A DNA stretch of 7,400 bases from Maritimibacter sp. (GCA_020441225.1 JAGRMP010000041.1:5458-12857); one strand, 5' to 3'; positions 1 to 4,656 are shown, counted from the stretch's first letter. The notes: generated by a model from the letters alone, not told the origin. Numbers and translations: made by a program.

Positions 1-609
1 CGGGTCGGCCACACCTATACCGAGGAGAGCAAGAACCACGGGCTCTATGCCGGCAACCGCTACCTGCGCACCGGCGATCTCGGGCGGCTCGACGGGGACG
101 GCTATCTCTGGATCACCGGCCGCGCCAAGGACGTCATCATCCGCGGCGGCCACAACATCGACCCGGCCGAGATCGAGGAGGCGCTGGCGGCGCATCCGGC
201 GGTGGCGATGGTCGGCGCGATCGGCCAGCCCGACAGCTTCGCGGGCGAGCTGCCCTGCGCCTATGTCGAGCTCGTGGCGGGGGCCGAGGTCACGCCCGAG
301 GAGCTCCTGGAATTTGCCCGCAGCCATATCCACGAACGCGCGGCGGTGCCGAAAAAGATCGTGATCATCGACGAGATGCCCAAGACCGCGGTCGGCAAGG
401 TGTTCAAGCCGGATTTGCGCAAGGAGGCGATCGCGCGGGTGTTCAACGTGGCCCTCGAGGAAGCCGGGCTTGACGCCCGGGTGGCCGAGGTGGTGGACTC
501 CAGGACCCGCGGTCTGACCGCGCGGCTTTCGGCAGGGCCGGGGGCCGACCGGGCTGCCGTCGACAAGGCGCTGGGCGAGTTCGCCGTGCCGCATGAATGG
601 AGCGACTGA
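1..609 (+). CDS. AMP-forming acyl-CoA synthetase, C-terminal part (5' truncated by window)
   Basis: This is the last 202 codons of an ANL-superfamily (AMP-binding) acyl-CoA synthetase; the start lies outside the window. These enzymes activate a carboxylic acid with ATP to an acyl-adenylate and then form the CoA thioester. The visible part begins just before the A7 motif (YLRTGDLGRLDGDGYLW, about residues 21-37, with the ribose-binding Asp). The hinge/A8 region follows directly (TGRAKDVIIRGGHNIDPAEIE), then the A10 motif PKTAVGKVFKPDLR, whose catalytic-type Lys is encoded at 397-399. About 60 residues follow the A10 motif, longer than the short tail of many family members; that tail includes VVDSRTRGLTARL and ends VPHEWSD. 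The acid substrate cannot be told because the substrate-pocket half is missing. The stop is followed after 1 nt by the DsrC-like gene, whose ribosome-binding site lies inside this coding region, so the two are probably co-transcribed. Family is certain, substrate unknown. Confidence 0.93.
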   Translation, partial: RVGHTYTEESKNHGLYAGNRYLRTGDLGRLDGDGYLWITGRAKDVIIRGGHNIDPAEIEEALAAHPAVAMVGAIGQPDSFAGELPCAYVELVAGAEVTPEELLEFARSHIHERAAVPKKIVIIDEMPKTAVGKVFKPDLRKEAIARVFNVALEEAGLDARVAEVVDSRTRGLTARLSAGPGADRAAVDKALGEFAVPHEWSD

Positions 610-610
610 G

Positions 611-973
611 ATGCGTGCGGTTGCCGAAGTCCCGACCCAGTTGACGCTCCTGAACGGCGACAGGTTCATGGTGGATGGCCACGGCTATCTCACCGATCCG
701 GAGAGCTGGACCGAAGCCTTCGCGAGCTACATGGCGGGGCAGGAGGGGATCGAGCTGGGCGACCGGCACTGGGCGCTGATCCGCTGGATCCGGGCCGAGG
801 AGGCCGACCACGGGGTGATGCCCGACGCCCGCTGGGCGATGAAATTCCTCGGCGGCGCGGCGGGCAAACAGGCCGGGCGGGAAGAGCTGTTCCGGCTGTT
901 CCCCTACGGCTATGTGAAGCAGGCGATCAAGATCGCGGGCATGCGTCAGCCGCGCGCCTGGTCGACGGGCTGA
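611..973 (+). CDS. TusE/DsrC/DsvC-family protein lacking all cysteines
   Basis: The 120-residue product has the DsrC/TusE fold signature: VDGHGYLTDPESW near the N-terminus, LGDRHWALIRWIR in the middle, and the C-terminal LFPYGYVKQAIKIAGM. In DsrC and TusE the penultimate C-terminal cysteine carries persulfide or trisulfide sulfur for sulfite reduction or tRNA thiolation. Here the tail after KIAGM reads RQPRAWSTG, and there is no cysteine anywhere in the protein, so it cannot be a sulfur carrier of the usual kind. Cysteine-less paralogues have been described in the literature as RspA-type (regulatory, sulfur-related) proteins; function is unproven. ATG at 611 is chosen because GGAG at 599-602 sits 8 nt upstream. 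An in-frame ATG at 593 would add six residues and overlap the synthetase gene by 17 nt. The gene follows the acyl-CoA synthetase by 1 nt, which suggests a two-gene operon. A link to fatty-acid or organosulfur metabolism is only a guess from that pairing. Confidence 0.88.
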   Translation: MRAVAEVPTQLTLLNGDRFMVDGHGYLTDPESWTEAFASYMAGQEGIELGDRHWALIRWIRAEEADHGVMPDARWAMKFLGGAAGKQAGREELFRLFPYGYVKQAIKIAGMRQPRAWSTG

Positions 974-995
974 GCCGCGCTTTGGGGAGGGCGCC

Positions 996-1050
996 GGTGG
1001 GGGTTTTCCACCCCCACACCCCCGGAGAGTATTTGCACCAGGAAAAAGGG
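996..1050. repeat. Probable dispersed intergenic element of Rhodobacteraceae type
   Basis: The hairpin is followed by a C-run and CCCCGGAGAGTATTTGCACC then AGGAAAAAGGG. I recall closely similar tails (C-rich hairpin, CCGGAGTATTT, CCA, then a purine-rich AGAAGAAGG-like end) after many genes in Rhodobacter, Paracoccus and Roseobacter genomes. Only one copy is present in this window, so its repeat nature comes from memory, not from this sequence. Confidence 0.4.
997..1017. terminator. Intergenic hairpin between convergent genes
   Basis: GTGGGGG (997-1003) is the exact reverse complement of CCCCCAC (1011-1017), leaving a 7-nt loop. It lies between the stop of the DsrC-like gene (973) and the stop of the convergent lysE-family gene (1057), where a bidirectional terminator is expected. 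There is no clean T-run on either side, so the strength of termination is uncertain. Confidence 0.5.
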
Positions 1051-1056
1051 CAGGGG

Positions 1057-1683
1057 TCAGGCGGCGCCGAGCGCACCCCGGGCGATCCAGAGCCCCCAGA
1101 CGAAGAGGGCCGCGCCGGAGGCGAGGTCGAGCGCGCGGATCAGCCCAGGCGTGAGGCGGCTGCGGGCGAGCGCGGTGGCGCTGGTGAGGAAGACCCACCA
1201 CAGGAGCGAGCCGGCAAACACCCCCGCAACCAGCACATAGACCGCCCCCGGCTGCGAGGCCGCCGTTGCGCCGAGCCCGGCGACGAGCCCGGCGAAGGTG
1301 AGGATGGTCATCGGGTTGGCGAGGGTGAGCGCATAGGCGGAGGCAAAGGCGCCCGCGAGCCCGCGGCCCACAGCGCCACGCGCCGCGTGGTCCGGGCTGC
1401 GGGTGAGGCCCGTCCACACCGTGCGCAGGCCAAGGAGAGCGATCAGGAGCCCGCCTGCAAGCTGCATCGGGGTGGCGTAGGCGAGCAGCAGTCCGGTCGC
1501 CGAGAGCCCGGCCGCCACCATCAGCCCGTAGCTCGCATCCGCCGCCGCGACGCCGAGACCCGAGGCGACGCCGGTCGCCCAGCCCCGGTCGAGCGTGCGC
1601 TTGATGCACAAGAGCCCGATCGGGCCGACCGGCGCGGCCACGGCGACGCCGACCGCGATCCCCTTGAGCAGCACCCAGATCAT
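1057..1683 (-). CDS. LysE/RhtB-family amino-acid exporter
   Basis: The 208-residue, very hydrophobic product fits the LysE superfamily (about 200 residues, six membrane segments). The N-terminal segment carries the family signature AAPVGPIGLLCIKRTLDRGW (about residues 16-35), followed by a glycine/alanine-rich GLGVAAADASYG helix and a central ANPMTILTFAGLVAGLG segment. These inner-membrane proteins export amino acids or related compounds such as lysine, threonine, homoserine and homoserine lactone by proton-coupled antiport; the substrate here cannot be read from the sequence. The ATG at 1683-1681 overlaps the TGA of the upstream lrp-family gene in an ATGA, and a strong Shine-Dalgarno (GGAGG, complement of 1691-1695) lies 7 nt upstream inside that gene, so translation is coupled. 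The arrangement matches the common pairing of an Lrp-type regulator with the exporter it controls. Confidence 0.9.
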   Translation of the reverse strand: MIWVLLKGIAVGVAVAAPVGPIGLLCIKRTLDRGWATGVASGLGVAAADASYGLMVAAGLSATGLLLAYATPMQLAGGLLIALLGLRTVWTGLTRSPDHAARGAVGRGLAGAFASAYALTLANPMTILTFAGLVAGLGATAASQPGAVYVLVAGVFAGSLLWWVFLTSATALARSRLTPGLIRALDLASGAALFVWGLWIARGALGAA

Positions 1684-2144
1684 GGCGCGTCCTCCACGGA
1701 GACGATTCCAAGCGCCGCGGTTTCCTTGACCGTGTCGAGGGCCAGGATCGTCTCGGTCCGGGTCACGGCGGCGAGCGGCTTGACCCGGTCGGTGAGAAAC
1801 GCCTGCAGGGCGGGCATATCGGTGAGCCGCAACTTCATCAGGTAGGAATGGGGGCCCGAGATGTGGTGCAGCTCCTGCACCTCGGGTTCCGCCGCGAGCG
1901 CCGCGACCGCCTCGGCCTCGCCGTCGAAGGCCATGTCGACCAGCACGAAGGCACAGAGCCCGGCGCCGAGCGTGTCGGGGTCGAGGGCGGCGTGCCAGCC
2001 ACGGATCGCGCCGCTCGCCTGCAACCGTTTGAGCCGGTCGGCGGCGGTGGAGAGGGGCAGGCCGACGGCCTCGGCGATGGCCGCCGTGGGGCGTTTTGCG
2101 TCGGCCTGAACGATGGCGCATATTTTCCGGTCGATTCCATCCAT
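1680..2144 (-). CDS. Lrp/AsnC-family transcriptional regulator
   Basis: The 154-residue product has the standard length and two-domain plan of the feast/famine regulators. The N-terminal winged helix-turn-helix spans about residues 2-60 (MDGIDRKICAIVQADAKRPT, then IAEAVGLPLSTAADRLKRLQ, then ASGAIRGWHAALDP). The C-terminal ligand-binding RAM domain, about residues 65-145, includes AFVLVDMAF and the HHISGPHSYLMKLR stretch in which family effector contacts lie. Such proteins form dimers or octamers and usually sense an amino acid. Its stop overlaps the start of the LysE-type exporter, which is the obvious target. No Shine-Dalgarno is visible before ATG 2144, and a TAATCA hexamer (complement of 2151-2156) lies only 6 nt upstream, so the mRNA could be leaderless or nearly so; no good -35 supports this. 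Family assignment is secure, ligand unknown. Confidence 0.93.
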   Translation of the reverse strand: MDGIDRKICAIVQADAKRPTAAIAEAVGLPLSTAADRLKRLQASGAIRGWHAALDPDTLGAGLCAFVLVDMAFDGEAEAVAALAAEPEVQELHHISGPHSYLMKLRLTDMPALQAFLTDRVKPLAAVTRTETILALDTVKETAALGIVSVEDAP

Positions 2145-2213
2145 GCCGGATGATTAGCGGAAAAACTGAGTCCGTTCCACAAAAAACGCGAAAGAATGCG
2201 ATCCCACCGGAAA

Positions 2214-2245
2214 GCCCCGGCCCGACAGACTGTGCCGGACCGGGC
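2214..2245 (-). terminator. Hairpin terminator after luxI
   Basis: Starting 9 nt beyond the luxI stop, CCCGGTCCG (complement of 2244-2236) can pair with CGGGCCGGG (complement of 2224-2216): nine pairs including one U-G. The loop can itself close with ACA/TGT. On the minus strand it is followed by GCTTTCC, a short T-run. It would separate the luxRI transcript from the lrp-lysE unit 70 nt further on. The stem is seen directly; termination is inferred. Confidence 0.55.
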
Positions 2246-2253
2246 AGGGAGGC

Positions 2254-2841
2254 CTAGTGCATTTTCTCGGCGAGGTTGATCGAAACGACCTGGTTCTTCG
2301 ACCCCTCGATCTCCATCACCCGCCCCGCGGCATGGGCGTCGAGCCCACGCCGCTTGGCCCAACGCGGCCAGCTTGCCGAGATCAGCCCGAGCACCTGGGT
2401 CGCGCCGAGATCGCGCGCCGCCTTGGTCATCTCGTCGATGAGATGCAGGTGGACGACCCGCCGCAGCTTGTCCGGCGTGTCGTGCGAGACGAACACCCGG
2501 CTCGATTCCCAGACGTTTTCGGCGACCGGGGCTTCGTCGTAGAGCAGATCGGACGGGATCGAGTCGAGCAGCCCCCGTTGTGCGTCGCGGATCATGTAGG
2601 AGTAGATCCCGACCTTGGCGGTTGTGGGCGTGAGCCGGATACCGGCATAGATCCGACCGAGCTGGTGGACGGCCACCCAGCGGCTTGCCGGCGTGTCGTA
2701 CTGGTCGAACTCCATGCCCATCGCCTGGGGCAGGTCCCAGCGGTTCTGGACGATGAAACTCTGCCGTCTTGCGCGAAGAAGGTTAGCGAAAAGCTCGCCA
2801 TGGTTGTGCATGTTGGCGAACGAGAGCGTAGTAGTCTGCAT
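2254..2841 (-). CDS. luxI: LuxI-family acyl-homoserine-lactone synthase
   Basis: The 195-residue product is a full-length autoinducer synthase, which makes N-acyl-homoserine lactone from S-adenosylmethionine and acyl-carrier-protein-bound fatty acid in the cytoplasm. The invariant residues of the family are present at the expected spacing: Arg26, Phe29, Trp35, Glu44, Asp46 and Asp49 (in EFDQYD), Arg69, and Glu112/Arg115 in WESSRVF. The acyl-chain length cannot be judged safely. The start at 2841 is chosen because GGAG (complement of 2849-2852) lies 7 nt upstream. The reading frame is open for another 26 codons to 2919, but that stretch (RFPGPQADVLRIAAATPTWR) does not resemble a LuxI N-terminus and covers the probable promoter. 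It lies 92 nt downstream of luxR on the same strand, the usual luxR-luxI order in Rhodobacterales. Inverted repeats in the gap could bind the LuxR partner. Confidence 0.95.
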   Translation of the reverse strand: MQTTTLSFANMHNHGELFANLLRARRQSFIVQNRWDLPQAMGMEFDQYDTPASRWVAVHQLGRIYAGIRLTPTTAKVGIYSYMIRDAQRGLLDSIPSDLLYDEAPVAENVWESSRVFVSHDTPDKLRRVVHLHLIDEMTKAARDLGATQVLGLISASWPRWAKRRGLDAHAAGRVMEIEGSKNQVVSINLAEKMH

Positions 2842-2861
2842 GATTTTTCTCCAGGTTGGGG

Positions 2862-2912
2862 TTGCAGCAGCTATCCGCAAGACGTCCGCTTGGGGCCCTG
2901 GAAAACGTGCAG
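2862..2912 (-). promoter_or_regulatory. Candidate luxI promoter/operator region
   Basis: Two imperfect dyads lie in the 92-nt luxR-luxI gap. TTGCAGCAGCTATCCGCAA (2862-2880) has matching TTGCNG/CNGCAA ends, 21 nt from the luxI start codon. CTGGAAAACGTGCAG (2898-2912) has CTG-A/T-CAG ends like a degenerate, 1-nt-shorter lux box, 57 nt from the start codon. On the minus strand a TTGTCA hexamer (complement of 2915-2920) could be a -35, but no convincing -10 follows at normal spacing. This is suggestive only. Confidence 0.25.
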
Positions 2913-2933
2913 CTGACAAAGACCCGGCCCTGG

Positions 2934-3545
2934 TTACAGCAACCGGTAATCCTTTGCGCGCTGGATGGCTTCGGCAGAGGTTCTTGCGAATAGCTTCTTG
3001 CGCGCTGTCGCCAGGCGGGCCTTGAGCGCGGACTCGGAGATCCCGAGCTGCGCGGCGCCGGCGGCATAGCGCTCCCCGGAGCCGACCACCCTGAGCGCCT
3101 CGATCTCGGCATGGGTCAGGTGGTCGGGGGGCTGGGCTTCATGGTGCAGGCGCAGGACGATCCCGGCGACGGTCGCAATCTCCTCGTCGCTGTACTCGCG
3201 CGTCGACGAGGTGAGCGACGCAACCGTACGCGACGTCATCGGCCCGCAGGAAATGACCACGCCGTGGCGCAGGCCGAACCCCGCGGCCTTGTCCATGATC
3301 CCGAAAGGGTCGGGCAGGTCGATATCGCTCCAGCGGGTGGCGCCGGTCCGCGATATGCCCCAGGCGATGATCGGATCGCGCAGGGCGTAGGCATTCTGGA
3401 CATAGTGATCGATCCAGGCCGGGTTGAAGGTCTGGAACATCATCAGGGGCGAGGCGAAACGCACGTGGAGGGCCAGGTAATACCCGTCCATCGCATGCTC
3501 CGCGAGCTCGTTCAAAAGCTCGTCTATGACCTGATTCCGCCCCAT
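2934..3545 (-). CDS. luxR: LuxR-family quorum-sensing regulator
   Basis: The 203-residue product has an autoinducer-binding domain (about residues 5-135) and a LuxR-type helix-turn-helix (about 143-203). Signal-pocket residues equivalent to TraR Trp57, Tyr61, Asp70, Pro71 and Trp85 are present at identical spacing: Trp44, Tyr48, Asp57, Pro58 and Trp72; the conserved Gly is probably Gly95 in LRHGVV. In the DNA-binding domain the E-L-G triad of the family (TraR 178/182/188) is kept as Glu147, Leu151 and Gly157, but the helix usually reading TVKxHxxN is ALKARLAT. It should bind the lactone made by the adjacent LuxI and activate or repress genes, likely including luxI. ATG 3545 is preferred; a TTG at 3554 would add three residues. 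A G-run only 2 nt before the ATG is a poor Shine-Dalgarno, so translation may be weak. The first part of the gene and its leader are visibly less GC-rich than the neighbours. Confidence 0.92.
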   Translation of the reverse strand: MGRNQVIDELLNELAEHAMDGYYLALHVRFASPLMMFQTFNPAWIDHYVQNAYALRDPIIAWGISRTGATRWSDIDLPDPFGIMDKAAGFGLRHGVVISCGPMTSRTVASLTSSTREYSDEEIATVAGIVLRLHHEAQPPDHLTHAEIEALRVVGSGERYAAGAAQLGISESALKARLATARKKLFARTSAEAIQRAKDYRLL

Positions 3546-3733
3546 TTCCCCCAACCGTATGAACGCTCAATCTACCCGTTCAACCCCAAATTGCTCACAC
3601 ATCGGAAACAATCGCTCAAAGCGCGATCGGCGTCACCTCCCTATCCGAAAGGTGTATTCCGAAGCGCTCGCAAAGGCTAGCGGCGGCAGGCCGGGCCGGG
3701 GCGTCCCGGACCGGATCGCATCGCGAGCCGCGC
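3546..3733 (-). promoter_or_regulatory. luxR leader/promoter region with short dyads; no gene seen
   Basis: These 188 nt between luxR and the tRNA-Thr tail hold no supportable gene. They are less GC-rich than the rest of the window from about 3546 to 3665. CGCTCAAAGCG (3613-3623) is a perfect 4-3-4 dyad, nested in ATCGC (3611-3615)/GCGAT (3623-3627). The word CGCTCAA recurs at 3564-3570, and a related TGCTCAC lies at 3592-3598. These may be regulator sites. CCGGG/CCCGG (3696-3700/3705-3709) is a short hairpin without T-run that could end the tRNA transcript. No promoter hexamers stand out. Confidence 0.3.
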
Positions 3734-3779
3734 GGGGAGGACTGGTGCCGCAGGGGAGGACTGGTGCCGCAGGGGAGGA
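3734..3779 (-). repeat. 19-bp tandem duplication of the tRNA-Thr 3' end (2.4 copies)
   Basis: The unit CTGGTGCCGCAGGGGAGGA occurs exactly at 3761-3779 and again at 3742-3760, and its last 8 nt occur a third time at 3734-3741. The 3761-3779 copy is the tRNA's own T-arm 3' strand, acceptor 3' strand and CCA plus one trailer base. The next copy therefore repeats a complete tRNA 3' end, including CCA, directly after the gene. No mismatches separate the copies, which suggests recent or actively maintained duplication. Confidence 0.95.
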
Positions 3780-3836
3780 TTGAACTCCCGACCTCACCCT
3801 TACCAAGGGTGCGCTCTACCACTGAGCTACTGCGGC
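3762..3836 (-). tRNA. tRNA-Thr (anticodon GGU)
   Basis: The minus strand folds into a complete cloverleaf of 75 nt including an encoded CCA. The acceptor stem is GCCGCAG/CTGCGGC (seven pairs) with discriminator A. The D-stem is GCTC/GAGC with loop AGTGGTA. The anticodon stem is CACCC/GGGTG around TTGGTAA, giving anticodon GGT, which reads ACC and ACU threonine codons. The T-stem is GGGAG/CTCCC around TTCAATC. Its 3' end is repeated in tandem directly downstream. It diverges from the dedA-family gene and is followed on the same strand by luxR. Confidence 0.97.
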
Positions 3837-3850
3837 CAACCGTGGGCGGC

Positions 3851-3879
3851 TGATTAGACGCATTTCGGCGGGCGCGCAA
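3851..3879 (-). promoter_or_regulatory. Probable tRNA-Thr promoter
   Basis: On the minus strand TTGCGC (complement of 3874-3879) is separated by exactly 17 nt from TAATCA (complement of 3851-3856), which ends 14 nt before the mature tRNA 5' end. The -35 is fair and the -10 poor, lacking the usual final T. Rhodobacter sigma-70 promoters often lack that T and depend on CarD, so the weak match is not disqualifying. Confidence 0.45.
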
Positions 3880-3911
3880 GCGCAAATTCCCCCGCCAGCG
3901 GGACAGCCTGC

Positions 3912-3962
3912 GGCCCCCCGGGCAAACCCCGGTGCGGGGCTTGCGTTTGCCGCTCCGGGGCC
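3912..3962. repeat. Extended imperfect inverted repeat upstream of dedA-family gene
   Basis: Nested complementary arms are visible: GGCCCC (3912-3917) with GGGGCC (3957-3962), GGCAAA (3921-3926) with TTTGCC (3946-3951), and CCCC (3927-3930) with GGGG (3936-3939). It lies in the 154-nt gap between the divergent tRNA-Thr and dedA-family genes, 29 nt before the dedA start codon. In the same stretch TTGCCG (3947-3952) and CTTAGG (3970-3975) at 17-nt spacing are a weak possible dedA promoter. Role unknown. Confidence 0.5.
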
Positions 3963-3991
3963 CATTTCTCTTAGGCGCAAACAGGAGCGGC

Positions 3992-4597
3992 ATGGTGACA
4001 GGCTGGATCGAACCCTTCGTGCATGCCTATGGGCTCTACGGGCTGGCGGCGGATGTCTTCCTCGAAGCGCTCGGCGCGCCGGTGCCGGGCGAGACCCTGC
4101 TGGTGATCGCCGCCGGGATGGCCTCCGGCGGGGTGCTGGACATTCGCGCCGTCGCGTTGGTGGCGTTTCTCGCGGCCGTCCTCGGCGACAACCTCGGCTA
4201 CCTGATCGGCCGCCGCTACGGCCGCCAGGTGGTGCTTTCCGTCGGCGGCCGGGTCGGCATCACCGAGGCGCGGCTCGAAAAGGTCGAGCGCATCCTCGAC
4301 CACCGCGGCTGGGTGGTGGTGAGCGTCGCGCGGTTCTTCCCACTGCTGCGCCAGCTCAACGGCCTCGCCGCCGGGACCGTCCGCATGCGCTGGACGCATT
4401 TCCTTGCCGCCAACATCGCCGGCGCGGCGCTTTGGGTCGGCCTGTGGTCCTGGATCGGCTACCGGGTTGGCGGCGAGGCGCATCTGTTGCCCCTGGTCTG
4501 GCAGGTGTTGCACCGTTTCGCCTGGGTGATCGTGCCGCCGTTGCTCATTGCCATGCTCGGCTTCGGGCTGTGGTTTCGGCGGCGGCACACCGGTTGA
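3992..4597 (+). CDS. DedA-family (SNARE-associated/VTT) membrane protein
   Basis: The 201-residue inner-membrane protein shows the DedA/VTT domain (PF09335) in order: FLEALGAPVPGE (residues 23-34, with Glu25 and Glu34 in the re-entrant region), GDNLGYLIGRRYG (65-77), RFFPLLRQLNGLAAG (114-128, with the functionally important arginines), and a hydrophobic NIAGAALWVG segment (141-150). A C-terminal transmembrane helix ends in FRRRHTG. DedA proteins are implicated in membrane homeostasis, including undecaprenyl-phosphate or phospholipid flipping and the resistance to alkaline pH and cationic peptides that depends on it; which lipid this member moves is unknown. AGGAG at 3983-3987 fixes the ATG at 3992; the frame is open upstream without a ribosome-binding site. 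It lies 59 nt before the murA cluster, and a lipid-carrier role would suit that neighbourhood, but co-transcription is not shown. Confidence 0.92.
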   Translation: MVTGWIEPFVHAYGLYGLAADVFLEALGAPVPGETLLVIAAGMASGGVLDIRAVALVAFLAAVLGDNLGYLIGRRYGRQVVLSVGGRVGITEARLEKVERILDHRGWVVVSVARFFPLLRQLNGLAAGTVRMRWTHFLAANIAGAALWVGLWSWIGYRVGGEAHLLPLVWQVLHRFAWVIVPPLLIAMLGFGLWFRRRHTG

Positions 4598-4656
4598 CCC
4601 CGGGGCCCGTGCGGCGCAACTGGACGCTCCGCAACCGCTGCGCTAGAGAGGGCGCC

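Noticed and set aside
443..1711. 422-codon minus-strand open frame
   Set aside because: It runs antisense through the synthetase and dsrC-like genes and out of frame with the LysE gene; composition is Arg/Pro/Gly-rich with no domain. It is a shadow of GC-rich codons.
1057..2121. 354-codon minus-strand frame fusing a long N-terminal region to the LysE exporter
   Set aside because: The first 145 codons are an out-of-frame reading of the lrp-family gene; the real start is ATG 1683 with a strong ribosome-binding site.
2244..2252. GCAGGGAGG after luxI as a distal attachment-site copy matching the tRNA-Thr tail
   Set aside because: Only 9 nt with one base missing relative to the tRNA tail, and such G-rich words are common here; no integrase gene is in the window.
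2842..2919. 26-residue N-terminal extension of LuxI
   Set aside because: The extension has no LuxI similarity, lacks its own ribosome-binding site and covers the probable promoter; a good Shine-Dalgarno marks ATG 2841.
3616..3993. 125-codon minus-strand open frame across tRNA-Thr
   Set aside because: The peptide includes a translated tRNA (SSVVERTLGKGEVGSS), a common annotation artefact.
4594..4622. TTGACC at the dedA stop as a -35 for the murA cluster
   Set aside because: No acceptable -10 at 16-18 nt spacing (CAACTG); the match is probably accidental.
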